The position numbers and the translations under genes were made by a program. Shown piece after piece: positions 1-9,586 of a DNA stretch of 64,000 bases (its first letter is position 1; each line of letters starts with the position of its first letter). Origin of the DNA: Wenzhouxiangella marina (GTDB lineage: Bacteria; Pseudomonadota; Gammaproteobacteria; Xanthomonadales; Wenzhouxiangellaceae); assembly GCF_001187785.1 (NCBI RefSeq), contig NZ_CP012154.1, positions 738,501 to 802,500 of the forward strand, given 5' to 3'. Under the pieces are notes generated by a model, which worked only from the letters and a program-made list of their open reading frames with translations, was not told the origin of the DNA and did not search any database.

Positions 1-669
1 ATCGTCTGTGATCTGGCCGATCAGGTCCCTGTGGATTTCGACGCGGACAGCGGGGATGTGCAAGCGACCGTGCTGGACCTGAGTGCCTGCTTGAGCGGGC
101 CGTCCATCCCCGGTTTGAGTACTGTGCTGCTGTCTCCGAACCCGGTGGCGGCTGGTGCCGATCTGCAGGTACTTTGGACGTCGACGAATGCGACCGTCTG
201 CGAACCGAGTCTGTCCTCGACCCTGCCTGGCTGGCCGGCGGAAAGCATCGGTCTGCAGGGCCCGGCGGTCTACACCGTGCCCGCGGGTGTGCCGACCGGC
301 GCCTACGCGGTCGAGGTGAGCTGTCAGAACGGCTCCGGGAGCGCCACCATCGGCGCCTTCGTGTCCGTCAATGGCTCCGGGCCGGGCGAGGCCCCGCCGC
401 CGCCGCAGCTGACGGTCAACGGCAGCGTCAGCGAAACGACGATCCAGGCCGGGGATTCGATCGACATCGTCTGGTCTTCGACCAATGCGGGATTCTGCTC
501 GGCCAGCGGCACGCTGCCTGGCTGGTCCGGCGATCAGACCCAGCTCGGGTCCCTGATGCTGACGACCTCCGAGAGCCTGCCGAACGGTCAATACACCGTT
601 GCATTGAATTGCTCGAACGCTGTCGGCGCCGGGCCAACGACGATCCGCACCGTGACCGTCTCGGAATAG
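1..669 (+). CDS. Secreted Ig-like repeat protein, 5' end outside the window
   Basis: The frame is open from the first base, so the start lies outside the window. The visible 222 codons hold two tandem modules of roughly 85-90 residues. Each has a W(T/S)STNA..C motif, then LPGW, then a segment with a second Cys near its end, as in Ig-like beta-sandwich modules with one disulfide. A proline-rich linker (EAPPPPQL) separates them. The function is unknown; a surface or secreted adhesin-like role is inference from composition. The stop TAG is immediately followed by another reading frame that continues the same kind of Cys/Trp-rich secreted sequence, so the stop may come from a one-base frameshift. 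The last codons before the stop read TVTVSE, a typical end of an Ig-like strand. Confidence 0.7.
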   Translation: MVCDLADQVPVDFDADSGDVQATVLDLSACLSGPSIPGLSTVLLSPNPVAAGADLQVLWTSTNATVCEPSLSSTLPGWPAESIGLQGPAVYTVPAGVPTGAYAVEVSCQNGSGSATIGAFVSVNGSGPGEAPPPPQLTVNGSVSETTIQAGDSIDIVWSSTNAGFCSASGTLPGWSGDQTQLGSLMLTTSESLPNGQYTVALNCSNAVGAGPTTIRTVTVSE

Positions 670-697
670 GGGTCCGGCCGAGTGTTCCGGCCGCGCC

Positions 698-1297
698 TTG
701 CTGGGCCAGGGGAGCCTGTCGAACTGGACCCGAAAGACCACGGCAAACAACAGTTGCGTCTGGGCCAATCCGCCCGGCTCGGGCGTCGTGGAGTCCGCTG
801 ACTGCACCAGTTTTGCTGACGTCTGGTCCGCGCCATGGCCCGCAGGGCCGACTCTGTTCCGCAATCTATTCGTGGAGGGCGGTCAGCCGGAGTTCATCGC
901 CATGGAGTTCAACAGTGGCGATATTCCGTCTGGCCACCAGGGATCGATCATCCTGGAGGTGCCCCAGTTCGGGGGTGCCGCTGCAGCGACGAAGATGTGG
1001 TCGATCTCCCGCTGCCCGGGAGATTTCAACAAGGACCTCATCGATGGGGAAATGGGGCCGGGTTGCGTTCGGCGAGACCAGTTCACGTTTGTCGAGAGTT
1101 TCCGTTGGGGCGGGCCGGACTTCATTGCAGCGAGCGATCGCTGCGGCCTGGAGCCCAACACGAGCTACTACCTCAATTTGATCTGGACCCAGGATCAGGC
1201 GGGAACGCCGCCCGCACAGATCACCCAGCACCCCATGTGCAGCGAGTTCGGTCTTTGCGGCACGAACACCGGAATCTCCGGGCTCTACACGCCATGA
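698..1297 (+). CDS. Probable frameshifted 3' part of the preceding secreted protein
   Basis: About 199 residues that look coding: Cys-, Trp- and Asn-rich secreted-type sequence with motifs NNSCVWANPP, CPGDFNKD and a final CGLEPNTSYYLN..W segment ending shortly after two more Cys. There is no ATG, no ribosome binding site and no signal peptide at its 5' end. The frame is open back to the stop of the upstream Ig-like gene, and removing one base near 668-672 would join the two (TVSE followed by GPAECSGR). I read it as the C-terminal domain of that protein, separated by an indel (real or sequencing error). A separate gene starting at the TTG at 698 is less likely. No function is recognised. Confidence 0.5.
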   Translation: MLGQGSLSNWTRKTTANNSCVWANPPGSGVVESADCTSFADVWSAPWPAGPTLFRNLFVEGGQPEFIAMEFNSGDIPSGHQGSIILEVPQFGGAAAATKMWSISRCPGDFNKDLIDGEMGPGCVRRDQFTFVESFRWGGPDFIAASDRCGLEPNTSYYLNLIWTQDQAGTPPAQITQHPMCSEFGLCGTNTGISGLYTP

Positions 1298-1543
1298 GCG
1301 AAAGCGTCGTGTCGAGTCGAGGGCGGCCGCTGGTGTAGGAAGCATCTCGGCCGCCGTCTGCACCCGGAGCGGCCCTGCAAGGCTCGCAACGCCAGGACCT
1401 CATCAACAATTCCTGTCAGTAGGCCTTGGCGGTTTCCCATCCAATGGCTTCAGGGGCCAAGCAGGCCGGCTACGGGGGCGTTTCGGTCGGGTGGGAGGGT
1501 GACGGGTTCGAGAAGCCGTCCCGGTCGGACCATCTAGCGCTGG

Positions 1544-1578
1544 GCGGGCTGCAGCTCGCTGTACGAGCTGCAGCCCGC
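1544..1578 (-). terminator. Perfect 15-bp hairpin after the leftward secreted-protein gene
   Basis: The arms 1544-1558 and 1564-1578 are perfect reverse complements with a 5-base loop, just beyond the stop at 1586 of the leftward gene. There is no clear U-tract on that strand, so it may be a terminator or a 3' stabilising hairpin. The rest of 1298-1585 shows no gene. Confidence 0.5.
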
Positions 1579-1585
1579 GCGTTCA

Positions 1586-4054
1586 TCAGGGTGCCGGGTC
1601 GGTGACCGTGTAGCCGGAGATGGTCTCGGTCACGGTGCTGTTGTAGGCGTCCCCGCTGTAGACGGCTTGGATGTCGTAGCTGCCCGCGCTCAGCGGCGGG
1701 ATGCTGCAGCTGGTCTGGGACGCCACGTCGATCGAGCACAGGACGTCGCCATTGGCTGCGTTTCTGATTTCGATCGAGCCGGTCGGATTGACGCCGCCGG
1801 ACAGGCTGGCAGTGGCGGTGATCGTCTGCGAGCTTTCCGCACCGCCCGAAGGATCGAGTTCGAAGGTCATGGCGGGCTCTGCGGCGGTGATCTCGAAGGG
1901 CGCCGAGCTCTGGACCACCGTGTTCCCCTGGATCCTGGCCGCGGCTTCGAGGGTGCGACCAGTTCCGATGATGCTGGCGCTCAGCGAGGACAGGTCGATG
2001 CCGTTGATGATCAACTCGCCCTGGGTGAAGGTGGTCGACCAGGGGCCGGTGATGATCTCGGTTCCGCCGGCGCCGCCTTTGCGCAGCTCCAGACGCAGGA
2101 GCGACTGGGAGTAGGAGGTCGCCGTGTTGCCGTACTGATCCTGAACGGTCAGCACCAGCGGCGGCAGTACTTCGTCGATGGCGAAGGAGCCTGCGCCGAC
2201 GTCGAAGCTCAGAACCAGCTGGCTCGGTGTGCCGGGGGCAACGTTGAATGGCGCCGTGTCGTTGATCTGGGTGCCGACGATGCTGGTGATCACCTGCAGA
2301 TTCTCTGCGCTCTGCGAGCCCGCCTCGAAGCCCACCAGGCCGTCGAGATCGGTCACCTGATTGCCCAGGCTGCATGCGATCGGTTCGGCAGGCGACGAGA
2401 CGAAGCCGGCGGACACGACGGCGCCCTGGACCGGGTTGCCGAACTGGTCGGTCACCTGGGCGGAGAACGGCGTGCAGATGCCGGCCGTGGCCTGAATGCT
2501 CGGGTCGAGAATCTCGATGTTCGCCGCCGCATCGGTATCGAAGTCGATGACCACCTGCGTCTGGGCACCGCCCGCGTCACGGACACCCGCCGAGACCTGA
2601 CGGTTCTGCGGGATGCTGAAGGTCAGTCGGACCTGACCGGCGGCTTCCGAGTAGAGGCCGAATTCCGCGCCTGCCGTCAGGGGATCGGTCGTCAGGAATT
2701 CGGTGGTGGCCGCTGCGGGTTCGATCCGGATTCGATCCTGGCCGGCAATCTGCGCGATCAGGCCATCGATCGTGGGAGTCGTGATCAGCACGTCCCAGTT
2801 CTGGGGGATTTCACAGTTGTCGCTGCAGTACTCGATGCTCGAGACTTCCACCGGGATGCCCTGCTTGGGGCTCGTCTCGCTCAGGGCGGGGTCGCTGTCC
2901 CAGGAGTGGACGGTCACGCCGACCGGCGTATCGTTGATGGGGTCGATGCCGGTCACGACCACGCCGTTGATCGGGTCGCCGGCATCGATCCAGGTACCAT
3001 TGCCGACGATCCAGACGCTGGCTTCGGCGGTGTCGCTGGCCGGCACGGTACCGAATGAAGCATCGAGGGCCACGGCGCCGGCCGACAGGCGCGCGAAGGA
3101 GCCGGTGGTGCTGTCGGCGCTGATCAGTCGTCCCGTGACCTCGATCCGGATCTCCGGCGTGTCACTGGTCAGCGGACCGATCTGGCCGCGCAGCACTTCA
3201 TCGTCCAGAATGAAGCCGTCGCAACGATTCGAGGGCTGGCAGCTGACGTCGACGAATCCACCGTCCGGCGCGAAGACCCCGCCGGCGAAGGCCGAGTTCA
3301 TCGGCAGCAGTTCCTGCAGACCGATGGAGGCGATGTCCGCCGAGCCCGGATCCAGGCGCACCACCAGGTCGTAGTTCAGGTTGGACTGGAACAGATCACC
3401 GGCCGTGGCCTGCGTGCGGCTGACGTTTTCGTAGACCAGGGTAAAACCGCGCGTGTCCATCCCGTTCTCCTCGAAGCGCGAGGAGAAGATGACGTCCTGG
3501 CTGATGATGTCTTCCATGCCGAACAGGCCGAGGGTGCCGTCCGGTGACTCGAAGAAGCAGGGGACGGAGCGGCCGGGATCAGCGAACAGCACGGGGACGT
3601 TGGGCAGGTCGGCCACGCCGAACGGGAAATAGGTCAGGAACTGGCTGCTGCTGTTGTTGATGATCGTGTCGATGACCGGGTGATCACTGGCGTCCTTGAC
3701 CAGCAGTCGCACGCCACCCGCGCCCGCGGGCAGGATGAAGCCGCTCGGCGGGCAGAACAGGCGCCCGTCGATCTGCAGCTGGATTTCGTTCTGCTCGTAC
3801 AGGATCGCCTGAACGGGATTCAGGCCCGAGGTGCCGCTCGATACGATCGGAAGGTCGGGGGCCGAGTCGAACAGAAAGCGCAGGCCGGTGTCGTTGTCCG
3901 GCAGATTGCGGAGGCTGGCCAGATTTTCCTCGCCTGCGAGCGTGCTGCGGGCGGCTTCAACGGTGTCCACTGCTGAAACCGAACCCATCCCGATCGCCAC
4001 ACAGGTGGCCAGCAGGGCTCGCGTAAGGGAATATCTTGAGCGGGCATTCATCAT
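1586..4054 (-). CDS. Secreted multi-domain protein with Ig-like C-terminus
   Basis: About 822 residues. I chose the ATG at 4054, preceded by GAAAGA, over a TTG four codons upstream. The N-terminus is a signal peptide (basic MNARSRYSLTR, then a hydrophobic stretch ending VSA). The first half matches nothing I recognise; it contains several Cys pairs (SVPCFF; CQPSNRC; YCSDNC). The second half is a series of Ig-like modules: one with VTDQFGNPVQGAVV, one with VQDQYGNTATSY, and a final repeat with the pattern GSIEIRN...C.I.....SC.IPPLSAGSYDIQAVYSGD. The protein is probably exported and surface-associated. It shares the VQD.YG/FGNP module type with the large secreted protein at 24.1-27.8 kb. It lacks the C-terminal DRFE or IPTL tails seen elsewhere in the window. 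Function is unknown. Confidence 0.75.
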   Translation of the reverse strand: MMNARSRYSLTRALLATCVAIGMGSVSAVDTVEAARSTLAGEENLASLRNLPDNDTGLRFLFDSAPDLPIVSSGTSGLNPVQAILYEQNEIQLQIDGRLFCPPSGFILPAGAGGVRLLVKDASDHPVIDTIINNSSSQFLTYFPFGVADLPNVPVLFADPGRSVPCFFESPDGTLGLFGMEDIISQDVIFSSRFEENGMDTRGFTLVYENVSRTQATAGDLFQSNLNYDLVVRLDPGSADIASIGLQELLPMNSAFAGGVFAPDGGFVDVSCQPSNRCDGFILDDEVLRGQIGPLTSDTPEIRIEVTGRLISADSTTGSFARLSAGAVALDASFGTVPASDTAEASVWIVGNGTWIDAGDPINGVVVTGIDPINDTPVGVTVHSWDSDPALSETSPKQGIPVEVSSIEYCSDNCEIPQNWDVLITTPTIDGLIAQIAGQDRIRIEPAAATTEFLTTDPLTAGAEFGLYSEAAGQVRLTFSIPQNRQVSAGVRDAGGAQTQVVIDFDTDAAANIEILDPSIQATAGICTPFSAQVTDQFGNPVQGAVVSAGFVSSPAEPIACSLGNQVTDLDGLVGFEAGSQSAENLQVITSIVGTQINDTAPFNVAPGTPSQLVLSFDVGAGSFAIDEVLPPLVLTVQDQYGNTATSYSQSLLRLELRKGGAGGTEIITGPWSTTFTQGELIINGIDLSSLSASIIGTGRTLEAAARIQGNTVVQSSAPFEITAAEPAMTFELDPSGGAESSQTITATASLSGGVNPTGSIEIRNAANGDVLCSIDVASQTSCSIPPLSAGSYDIQAVYSGDAYNSTVTETISGYTVTDPAP

Positions 4055-4066
4055 GTTGTCTTTCAA

Positions 4067-4273
4067 TCCGAAAGGTCAATAATTTGGCTGGACCAGCGCG
4101 ACGACCGGAGTTTCACGTTCCCTCGCCAAGCGCGCCGAAGGACAAAGGCGTCCCTCTCCCAGCATGCACGGCTTTATTCTACTGACTTGCTATGTTTTAA
4201 AACCATTGGAAAGCATAAAAGTTCCGTTAATTCAATTCGCTAAGGCCAAATAATCAGGGTTTTTGTCGGATTT
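4067..4273. other. AT-rich intergenic spacer upstream of the secreted-protein gene
   Basis: This 200-bp gap lies between the end of hrpA and the start of the leftward secreted-protein gene. Its central part (about 4180-4250) is much more AT-rich than the surroundings and probably holds the promoter of that gene. I could not assign convincing -35 and -10 boxes. Confidence 0.3.
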
Positions 4274-7200
4274 TCAGCCCTCGGCCTCGACCTCGGCCCA
4301 GGCCGCTTCGAGCCGGGCGGGAGAAACTTTGTGACGGGTGCCTAGTTTCTGGGCGAAGACCTGGATGCGGTACTCCTCGACCAGCCATCGATAGCGGTCC
4401 AGGGCCTCGGAGTAGATGCCGGACTCGTTCAAGTGGTCCAAATAGCGCTGCCACCAGGGCTCGACCTGGGCCATCCGGTCGTGATCGCGGCGCGGATCAT
4501 ACTCGATGATTTCGATGCGCTGGCCGATGGCTTCGAGATAGCGGGGGTATTCGGACAGACGTTCGGCGCTGAGATCGTCGAGAAAGCCGGCGTACATCAG
4601 ATCATCGAGCTGCGAGCGCAGGTCGGCATGGGCCCGCGGAACGGCATCGGCCAGGCTGTCGATCGCCACGCTCAGTTCGTGCCAGCGGATCAGACAGGCA
4701 TCGAGCTTGCCGGCCAGGGACTGATAGCGCTCGATCAGGCCCTGACGAACCTGTTTCAGCAGGGCATCGAAATCCCCGCGGCTGCGCACGGTCCAGGCCT
4801 CGCCCAGAAAGGTCTGCAGCGCCATTCCACGCAGGCTTTCGCTCAGATCACCGACGTCTTCGATCCGGGTCCAGGCGATCTGTGCGGCCTGGGACAGGCC
4901 GTTGTGCTTGCGCAGATACTTCCATTTGTCGCTCAGCGCCTGGCGCAACAGGGTGGTCACGCCTTCACGGTGTGCCTCGTGGGCGTCCGCCTCGCGGTCG
5001 AACAGGCGCACTCCGACCCGATTGCCCTGTTCGACCAGGGCGGGCCAGGCGCGATGGCCGCCTCGGGTGGTGATCAGCGCGGGGAGTTCCGGCAGCTCTG
5101 CCGCGCTCAAGCCGTCCTGCTGCCATTGGTCCGACTGGCGAGTCATGAACTCGGCTCGAGCGCGGTCGGCAAAACCCTCGATCAGCTCGCTCAGGTTCCG
5201 GCTCTCGCCGAGCAGCTTGCCGTCCTCATCGCGCAGGCGGACGCGCATGCAGAGATGGTCGGGAATCTTCTCTCGCTGAAAATCGGCGGCGTCGATCTCG
5301 AGGCCGCTCATTCTCGCAAGCTCCCGGGCCAGCGCCGTCTCCAGCGAGCGTTCCGGCACGATGTCTCGCCCCATGAGCGCTTCGTGGGCGGCGCGGGCAA
5401 AGTCCTTGATCGGCACCAGCGCGCGCCGCTTCGACTTGGGCAGGCTGCCGATCAGGGCCTCGATCTTGTCCCGCAGCAGGCCAGGGACCAGCCAGCTGAG
5501 CTGCGCGGGCTTGAGCTGATTGAGCAGGTGCAGGGGGCAGTTCAGCGTCACTCCATCGGCTTCACTGCCAGGTTCGAACCGGTAGTCCAGCGAGAAAGAC
5601 TCTCTGCCGATCCGGAGCCGGGCCGGAAAGGCATCGGCCTCGGCCAGCTCGGCCTCCTCGCGAAGCAGGGTGGCGCGATCGTAGAGCAGGCGGTCACGCG
5701 CTTCGGCCGTCAATCCTTCGTACCAGGCCGCGAAGGCCTTGGTGGTGTAGATCTGCTCGGGCAGTCGCTGGTCGAAGAAGTGCTCCAGTTCGGCCTCGGC
5801 GGCGAGCACGTCGCGCCGGCGACGCTTGTGCTCGTGTTCTGCAAGTTCGGCGCGCAGGGCGCGGTTGCGTTTCAGGAACTCCGCCCGGTGATGCATCTCG
5901 CCTCGGACCAGGGCGTGGCGGATGAACAGGCGGCGCGCGGTGACGGGGTCGTGCGGGCCGAAGTGCGTGCGCCGCTTCTCGACCAGGATCAGACCGTGCA
6001 GACTGATCTGCTCGTAACCCATCACCCGGCCCGAGCGTCGATCCCACCAGGGGTCGAAGACCCGGCGTTTGGTCAGGTGCGCCGCCTGCTGTTCGAGCCA
6101 GGCCGGCTCGATCGGTGCGACCAGGCGTGCGTAGGTGCGGCCGGTCTCGACCAGTTCGGCAGCCATCACCCAGGCCGGACTGCGCTTGCCGAGCACCGAG
6201 CCCGGGAAGATGCGGAATTTGTGGCCGCGGGCGCCCTGGTACTCGCCCTGCTCCTGATGCTGGCCGACCAGGCTGAGCAGGCCTGCAAGCAGGCTGCGAT
6301 GGATCGCCTGCTCCCGGGCCGGATCGCGCTGGTCCTCGGGCTGCGTCTTGCCCGTCTTCCAGCCCTCCTCGCGGGCGATCTGGGCCAGCTGTCCCTGCAG
6401 TTGTCCCCACTCGTGCAGGCGAGGCACGCTCAGAAAGTGCTTGCGTGCCAGACGATCGGCCTGGCTTCTCGAGTGGTCCCGGCGAGTGTCCTGCCACCAG
6501 TGCCAGAGCTTCAGCAGGGTCAGGAAGTCCGAGCCTTGGACCACGAATTCCCGGTGGGCCTGATCGGCCGCCTGCTGCTGATCGAGCGGGCGCTCGCGAA
6601 CGTCCTGCAGGCTCAAGGCGGCGACCAGGACCAGCACCTCGGCCAGGCAGCCCCGCTGCTGGGCTTCGATCAGAATCCGGCCGTGGCGGGCATCGACGGG
6701 CAGGCGGGCCAGCTGCTGGCCCAGGCGGGTCAGTCGCCGCTCCTCGTCGACGGCACCGAGCTCGACCAGGCTCTGCCAGGCCTCACCGATCAGGCGACGG
6801 GGTGGGGCGTCGATGAAGGGGAACTGCTCCGGGTCGCCCAGGCCCAGGGCCAGCATTTCCAGCACCACGCCGACCAGACCCGCGCGCTGGATTTCCGGCT
6901 CCGTGTAGTCGGGCCGGCGCTCGAAGTCGTCTTCGTCGAACAGGCGGATGCACAGACCCGGCCCGACGCGGCCACAGCGGCCGGCGCGCTGGTTGCAGGC
7001 CGCCTTCGAGACCGGCTCGATCGGCAGGCGAAGCACCCGCGAATGGGCGGCGTAGCGCGAGATGCGGGCCAGGCCCGAATCGATCACGAAGCGGATCCCC
7101 GGCACGGTCAGGGAGGTCTCGGCCACGTTCGTGGCGAGCACGATGCGCCGGCCGGTCCCGGGCCTGAAGATCGCGTCCTGGCTGGCGGTGGGCAGTCGGG

Positions 7201-8182
7201 CGTAGAGCGGCAGGATTTCCGTATGCGCCAGCGGCTGGCGGCGCAGGCTGCGCGCGACCTGGAAGATCTCCCGCTCGCCGGGCAGGAAGACCAGGATGTC
7301 GCCGCGTGGATCGACCCGGCTCGCGGCGTGGACTGCGCGCACGACCTGGGCGCCCAGGTCCTCGCCATCGTTGGGCGCCTGGTAGCGCATCTCCACCGGG
7401 TAGCTGCGGCCTTCGACGGTGATCACCGGCGCGTCGGTGAAATGCTTCGAGAAGCGTTCCGTGTCGATCGTCGCCGAGGTGATGATGAGCTTCAGGTCCG
7501 GGCGTCGGGGTAGCAGCTTCTTCAGATAGCCGAGCAGGAAATCGATATTGAGGCTGCGTTCGTGGGCCTCGTCGATGATCAGGGTGTCGTAGCGATCGAG
7601 GTGGCGGTCCTGATGGATTTCCGCCAGCGCCACGCCGTCGGTCATGAACTTGATCCAGGTCCGTTCCGAAACCTTTTCGTTGAAACGCACCTGGAAGCCG
7701 ACCAGGCCGCCGAGCTCGTCTCGCAGCTCCTGGGCGACGCGGCGGGCCACGGAGCGGGCGGCGATGCGTCGCGGCTGGGTGCAGCCGATCAGGCCACGCT
7801 GGCCGCGACCGGCCTGCAGGCAGAGCTGGGGCAGGCGGGTCGATTTGCCCGAGCCGGTCTCGCCGGCCACGATCAGCACCTGATGTTCGGCAATCGCTTC
7901 GATCAGCTCCGATTCGCGCTGACTGATCGGCAGATCGGGCGCCGGCTGCACCGTCGGCACGGTCTCGCCTCGCTGCTGCCGCAGGTCCCGGGATCGCGCC
8001 AGGCGCTGCTCGTACTGGGCCTGCAGGCGATCCCGCTTTTCGGTGGGGCCGCGAAAGCCCTCGAGCTGCCCGCGCCGGCGCTTCAGCCAGGCCAGGTCAC
8101 GCTGCATCAGGGCGTCGGGTTCGAGGGGGTCGAGAGGCATCTTTCTATTGTCGCAGAGCTGCATCGAAGGAGTGGTCATCAT
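4274..8182 (-). CDS. hrpA: ATP-dependent RNA helicase HrpA (DEAH-box)
   Basis: A 1302-residue DEAH-box helicase, the size expected for HrpA, which unwinds RNA and in Escherichia coli helps mRNA processing and rescue of stalled ribosomes. Walker A GETGSGKS lies at residues 107-114, DEAH at 204-207 and SAT at 236-238. The helicase C-terminal motif QRAGRCGR is followed by the HA2/OB region and the long HrpA-specific C-terminus. The sequence NIDFLLGYLKKLLPRRPDLK is nearly the same as in the E. coli protein. Start choice is uncertain: ATG codons at 8182, 8164 and 8140 are all possible, none has a good ribosome binding site, and the last begins MPLDPLEPD. It diverges from ltaE across a 137-bp gap. 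Confidence 0.95.
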   Translation of the reverse strand: MMTTPSMQLCDNRKMPLDPLEPDALMQRDLAWLKRRRGQLEGFRGPTEKRDRLQAQYEQRLARSRDLRQQRGETVPTVQPAPDLPISQRESELIEAIAEHQVLIVAGETGSGKSTRLPQLCLQAGRGQRGLIGCTQPRRIAARSVARRVAQELRDELGGLVGFQVRFNEKVSERTWIKFMTDGVALAEIHQDRHLDRYDTLIIDEAHERSLNIDFLLGYLKKLLPRRPDLKLIITSATIDTERFSKHFTDAPVITVEGRSYPVEMRYQAPNDGEDLGAQVVRAVHAASRVDPRGDILVFLPGEREIFQVARSLRRQPLAHTEILPLYARLPTASQDAIFRPGTGRRIVLATNVAETSLTVPGIRFVIDSGLARISRYAAHSRVLRLPIEPVSKAACNQRAGRCGRVGPGLCIRLFDEDDFERRPDYTEPEIQRAGLVGVVLEMLALGLGDPEQFPFIDAPPRRLIGEAWQSLVELGAVDEERRLTRLGQQLARLPVDARHGRILIEAQQRGCLAEVLVLVAALSLQDVRERPLDQQQAADQAHREFVVQGSDFLTLLKLWHWWQDTRRDHSRSQADRLARKHFLSVPRLHEWGQLQGQLAQIAREEGWKTGKTQPEDQRDPAREQAIHRSLLAGLLSLVGQHQEQGEYQGARGHKFRIFPGSVLGKRSPAWVMAAELVETGRTYARLVAPIEPAWLEQQAAHLTKRRVFDPWWDRRSGRVMGYEQISLHGLILVEKRRTHFGPHDPVTARRLFIRHALVRGEMHHRAEFLKRNRALRAELAEHEHKRRRRDVLAAEAELEHFFDQRLPEQIYTTKAFAAWYEGLTAEARDRLLYDRATLLREEAELAEADAFPARLRIGRESFSLDYRFEPGSEADGVTLNCPLHLLNQLKPAQLSWLVPGLLRDKIEALIGSLPKSKRRALVPIKDFARAAHEALMGRDIVPERSLETALARELARMSGLEIDAADFQREKIPDHLCMRVRLRDEDGKLLGESRNLSELIEGFADRARAEFMTRQSDQWQQDGLSAAELPELPALITTRGGHRAWPALVEQGNRVGVRLFDREADAHEAHREGVTTLLRQALSDKWKYLRKHNGLSQAAQIAWTRIEDVGDLSESLRGMALQTFLGEAWTVRSRGDFDALLKQVRQGLIERYQSLAGKLDACLIRWHELSVAIDSLADAVPRAHADLRSQLDDLMYAGFLDDLSAERLSEYPRYLEAIGQRIEIIEYDPRRDHDRMAQVEPWWQRYLDHLNESGIYSEALDRYRWLVEEYRIQVFAQKLGTRHKVSPARLEAAWAEVEAEG

Positions 8183-8319
8183 CGGGGTGCGGCGGCTGCT
8201 CGGGCGCGGCAGGTCGCAGGGCTGTGGACCCCATCGAGAGCGCCATTCGGTCGATGAGCTGAGCCCGCATCGCCCTGGATTGGCTACACTGCGGGCTGGA
8301 TGAATGCCCCACGCGAGCC

Positions 8320-9345
8320 ATGAACTTCAAGAGCGACAACGAAGCCCCCGCCCACCCGAGAATCATGCAGGCCCTGGTCGAGGCCAACGAAGGCTTTGCC
8401 ACGGCCTACTCCGACGATTGCTACAGTCGGCAGCTGGATGCGCGCCTGTCCGAGGTCTTCGAGACCGAGTGTCGCGTGCTGCCGATCTCCACCGGCACGG
8501 CCGCCAACTGCGTGGCGCTGGCCGAGATCATTCCGCCCTGGGGGGCGGTGATGTGTCATGCCCGGTCGCACATCCAGAACGACGAGGGTGGGGCGCCGGA
8601 GTTCTACACGGCCGGAGCCAAGCTGATGCCCCTGGCCGGCGAACACGGCCGGCTCCAACCTGAAGTGCTGGCTGCCGCGATCGACGGCGCCGGTGTCCAC
8701 GGCGTGCACAACGTCAAGCCGTCCGTGGTCTCGATCACCCAGGCCACCGAATGCGGCACGGTCTACCGGCCCGAACAGATCCGCGCCATCGCCGAGGTCG
8801 CCCAGGAGCGAGGCCTGCCGCTGCACATGGACGGCGCGCGCTTTGCCAACGCGCTGGCGTTTCTGGGCGCGAGTCCGGCGGAGCTCACCTGGAAGGCCGG
8901 GGTCGATGTGCTGAGTCTCGGCCTGACCAAGAACGGTGCCCTGAATGCCGAGGCCCTGGTGGTCTTCGGGCACCCGGAATGGCTCGAGGGCATGGAGCGC
9001 CGCCGCAAGCGCGGCGGGCATCTGCTGTCGAAGATGCGCTACGTGTCGGCCCAGATTCTGGCCATGCTGGACGATGAGCTCTGGCTTGAACTGGCCCGGC
9101 ATGCCAATGCCCGCGCGGCTGAACTGGCCGCCGCGATCGAAGCCAGCGGCGTTGCTTCGCTGCACTGGCCCGTCGAGGCGAACGAGGTCTTCATGAAGGC
9201 CGATCCGGCACGTCTGGCGCGTCTCAAGGCAGCGGGTTTCGAGTTCCACATCTGGCCCGGCCACGATGATCTGGCGCGCCTGGTCTGTTCCTTCGCCACC
9301 GAGCAGGAACAGGTCGAGGGCTTTGCCAGGGCGCTGGTCGAATAG
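8320..9345 (+). CDS. ltaE: Low-specificity L-threonine aldolase
   Basis: A 341-residue PLP enzyme of fold type I, predicted to split L-threonine/L-allo-threonine into glycine and acetaldehyde. The PLP-binding lysine is K204 in the family motif GLTKNGA; DGAR at 171-174 supplies the cofactor aspartate, and STGTAANC near 57-64 forms the phosphate-binding turn. The length and motifs fit the bacterial aldolase/beta-eliminating lyase family. A TACACT -10-like box lies at 8285-8290, about 30 bases before the ATG, without a clear -35 box. The gene stands alone, divergent from hrpA and convergent with lptB. Confidence 0.9.
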   Translation: MNFKSDNEAPAHPRIMQALVEANEGFATAYSDDCYSRQLDARLSEVFETECRVLPISTGTAANCVALAEIIPPWGAVMCHARSHIQNDEGGAPEFYTAGAKLMPLAGEHGRLQPEVLAAAIDGAGVHGVHNVKPSVVSITQATECGTVYRPEQIRAIAEVAQERGLPLHMDGARFANALAFLGASPAELTWKAGVDVLSLGLTKNGALNAEALVVFGHPEWLEGMERRRKRGGHLLSKMRYVSAQILAMLDDELWLELARHANARAAELAAAIEASGVASLHWPVEANEVFMKADPARLARLKAAGFEFHIWPGHDDLARLVCSFATEQEQVEGFARALVE

Positions 9346-9358
9346 AGAGTGGGGGGTG

Positions 9359-9570
9359 GCGGCGAGTGGCGTTGCCGACGGGCAGGTCGCGGCTCGGAAC
9401 GGCGCTGTCGATGCTTGCGTCCTTGGAGGAGCTTTGCTGCTATCGAATGGTGGTTGTGGCATCTGCGCATACGCGGGCCCAGCCCGGTGTCAGGGCCGCT
9501 GCAGCTGGCTGAAATTCCAGCGCAATCCGCCGCGAGCCGCGACCTGCCCGTCGGCAACGCCACTCGCCGC
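9359..9570. repeat. 212-bp element bounded by a perfect 38-bp inverted repeat
   Basis: Positions 9359-9396 and 9533-9570 are exact reverse complements (38/38), separated by 136 bp. It fills most of the gap between the converging ltaE and lptB genes. I see no flanking target duplication and no open frame that looks coding. It may be a non-autonomous mobile element (MITE-like) or a large transcript hairpin; the ends do not match any transposon family I can name. Confidence 0.75.
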
Positions 9571-9586
9571 TTGAGAAAGTTGGGGG

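Noticed and set aside
4433-7513. 1026-codon frame on the plus strand inside hrpA
   Set aside because: It is the antisense shadow of a high-GC helicase gene, has Gln/Ala/Gly-rich composition and no recognisable domain.
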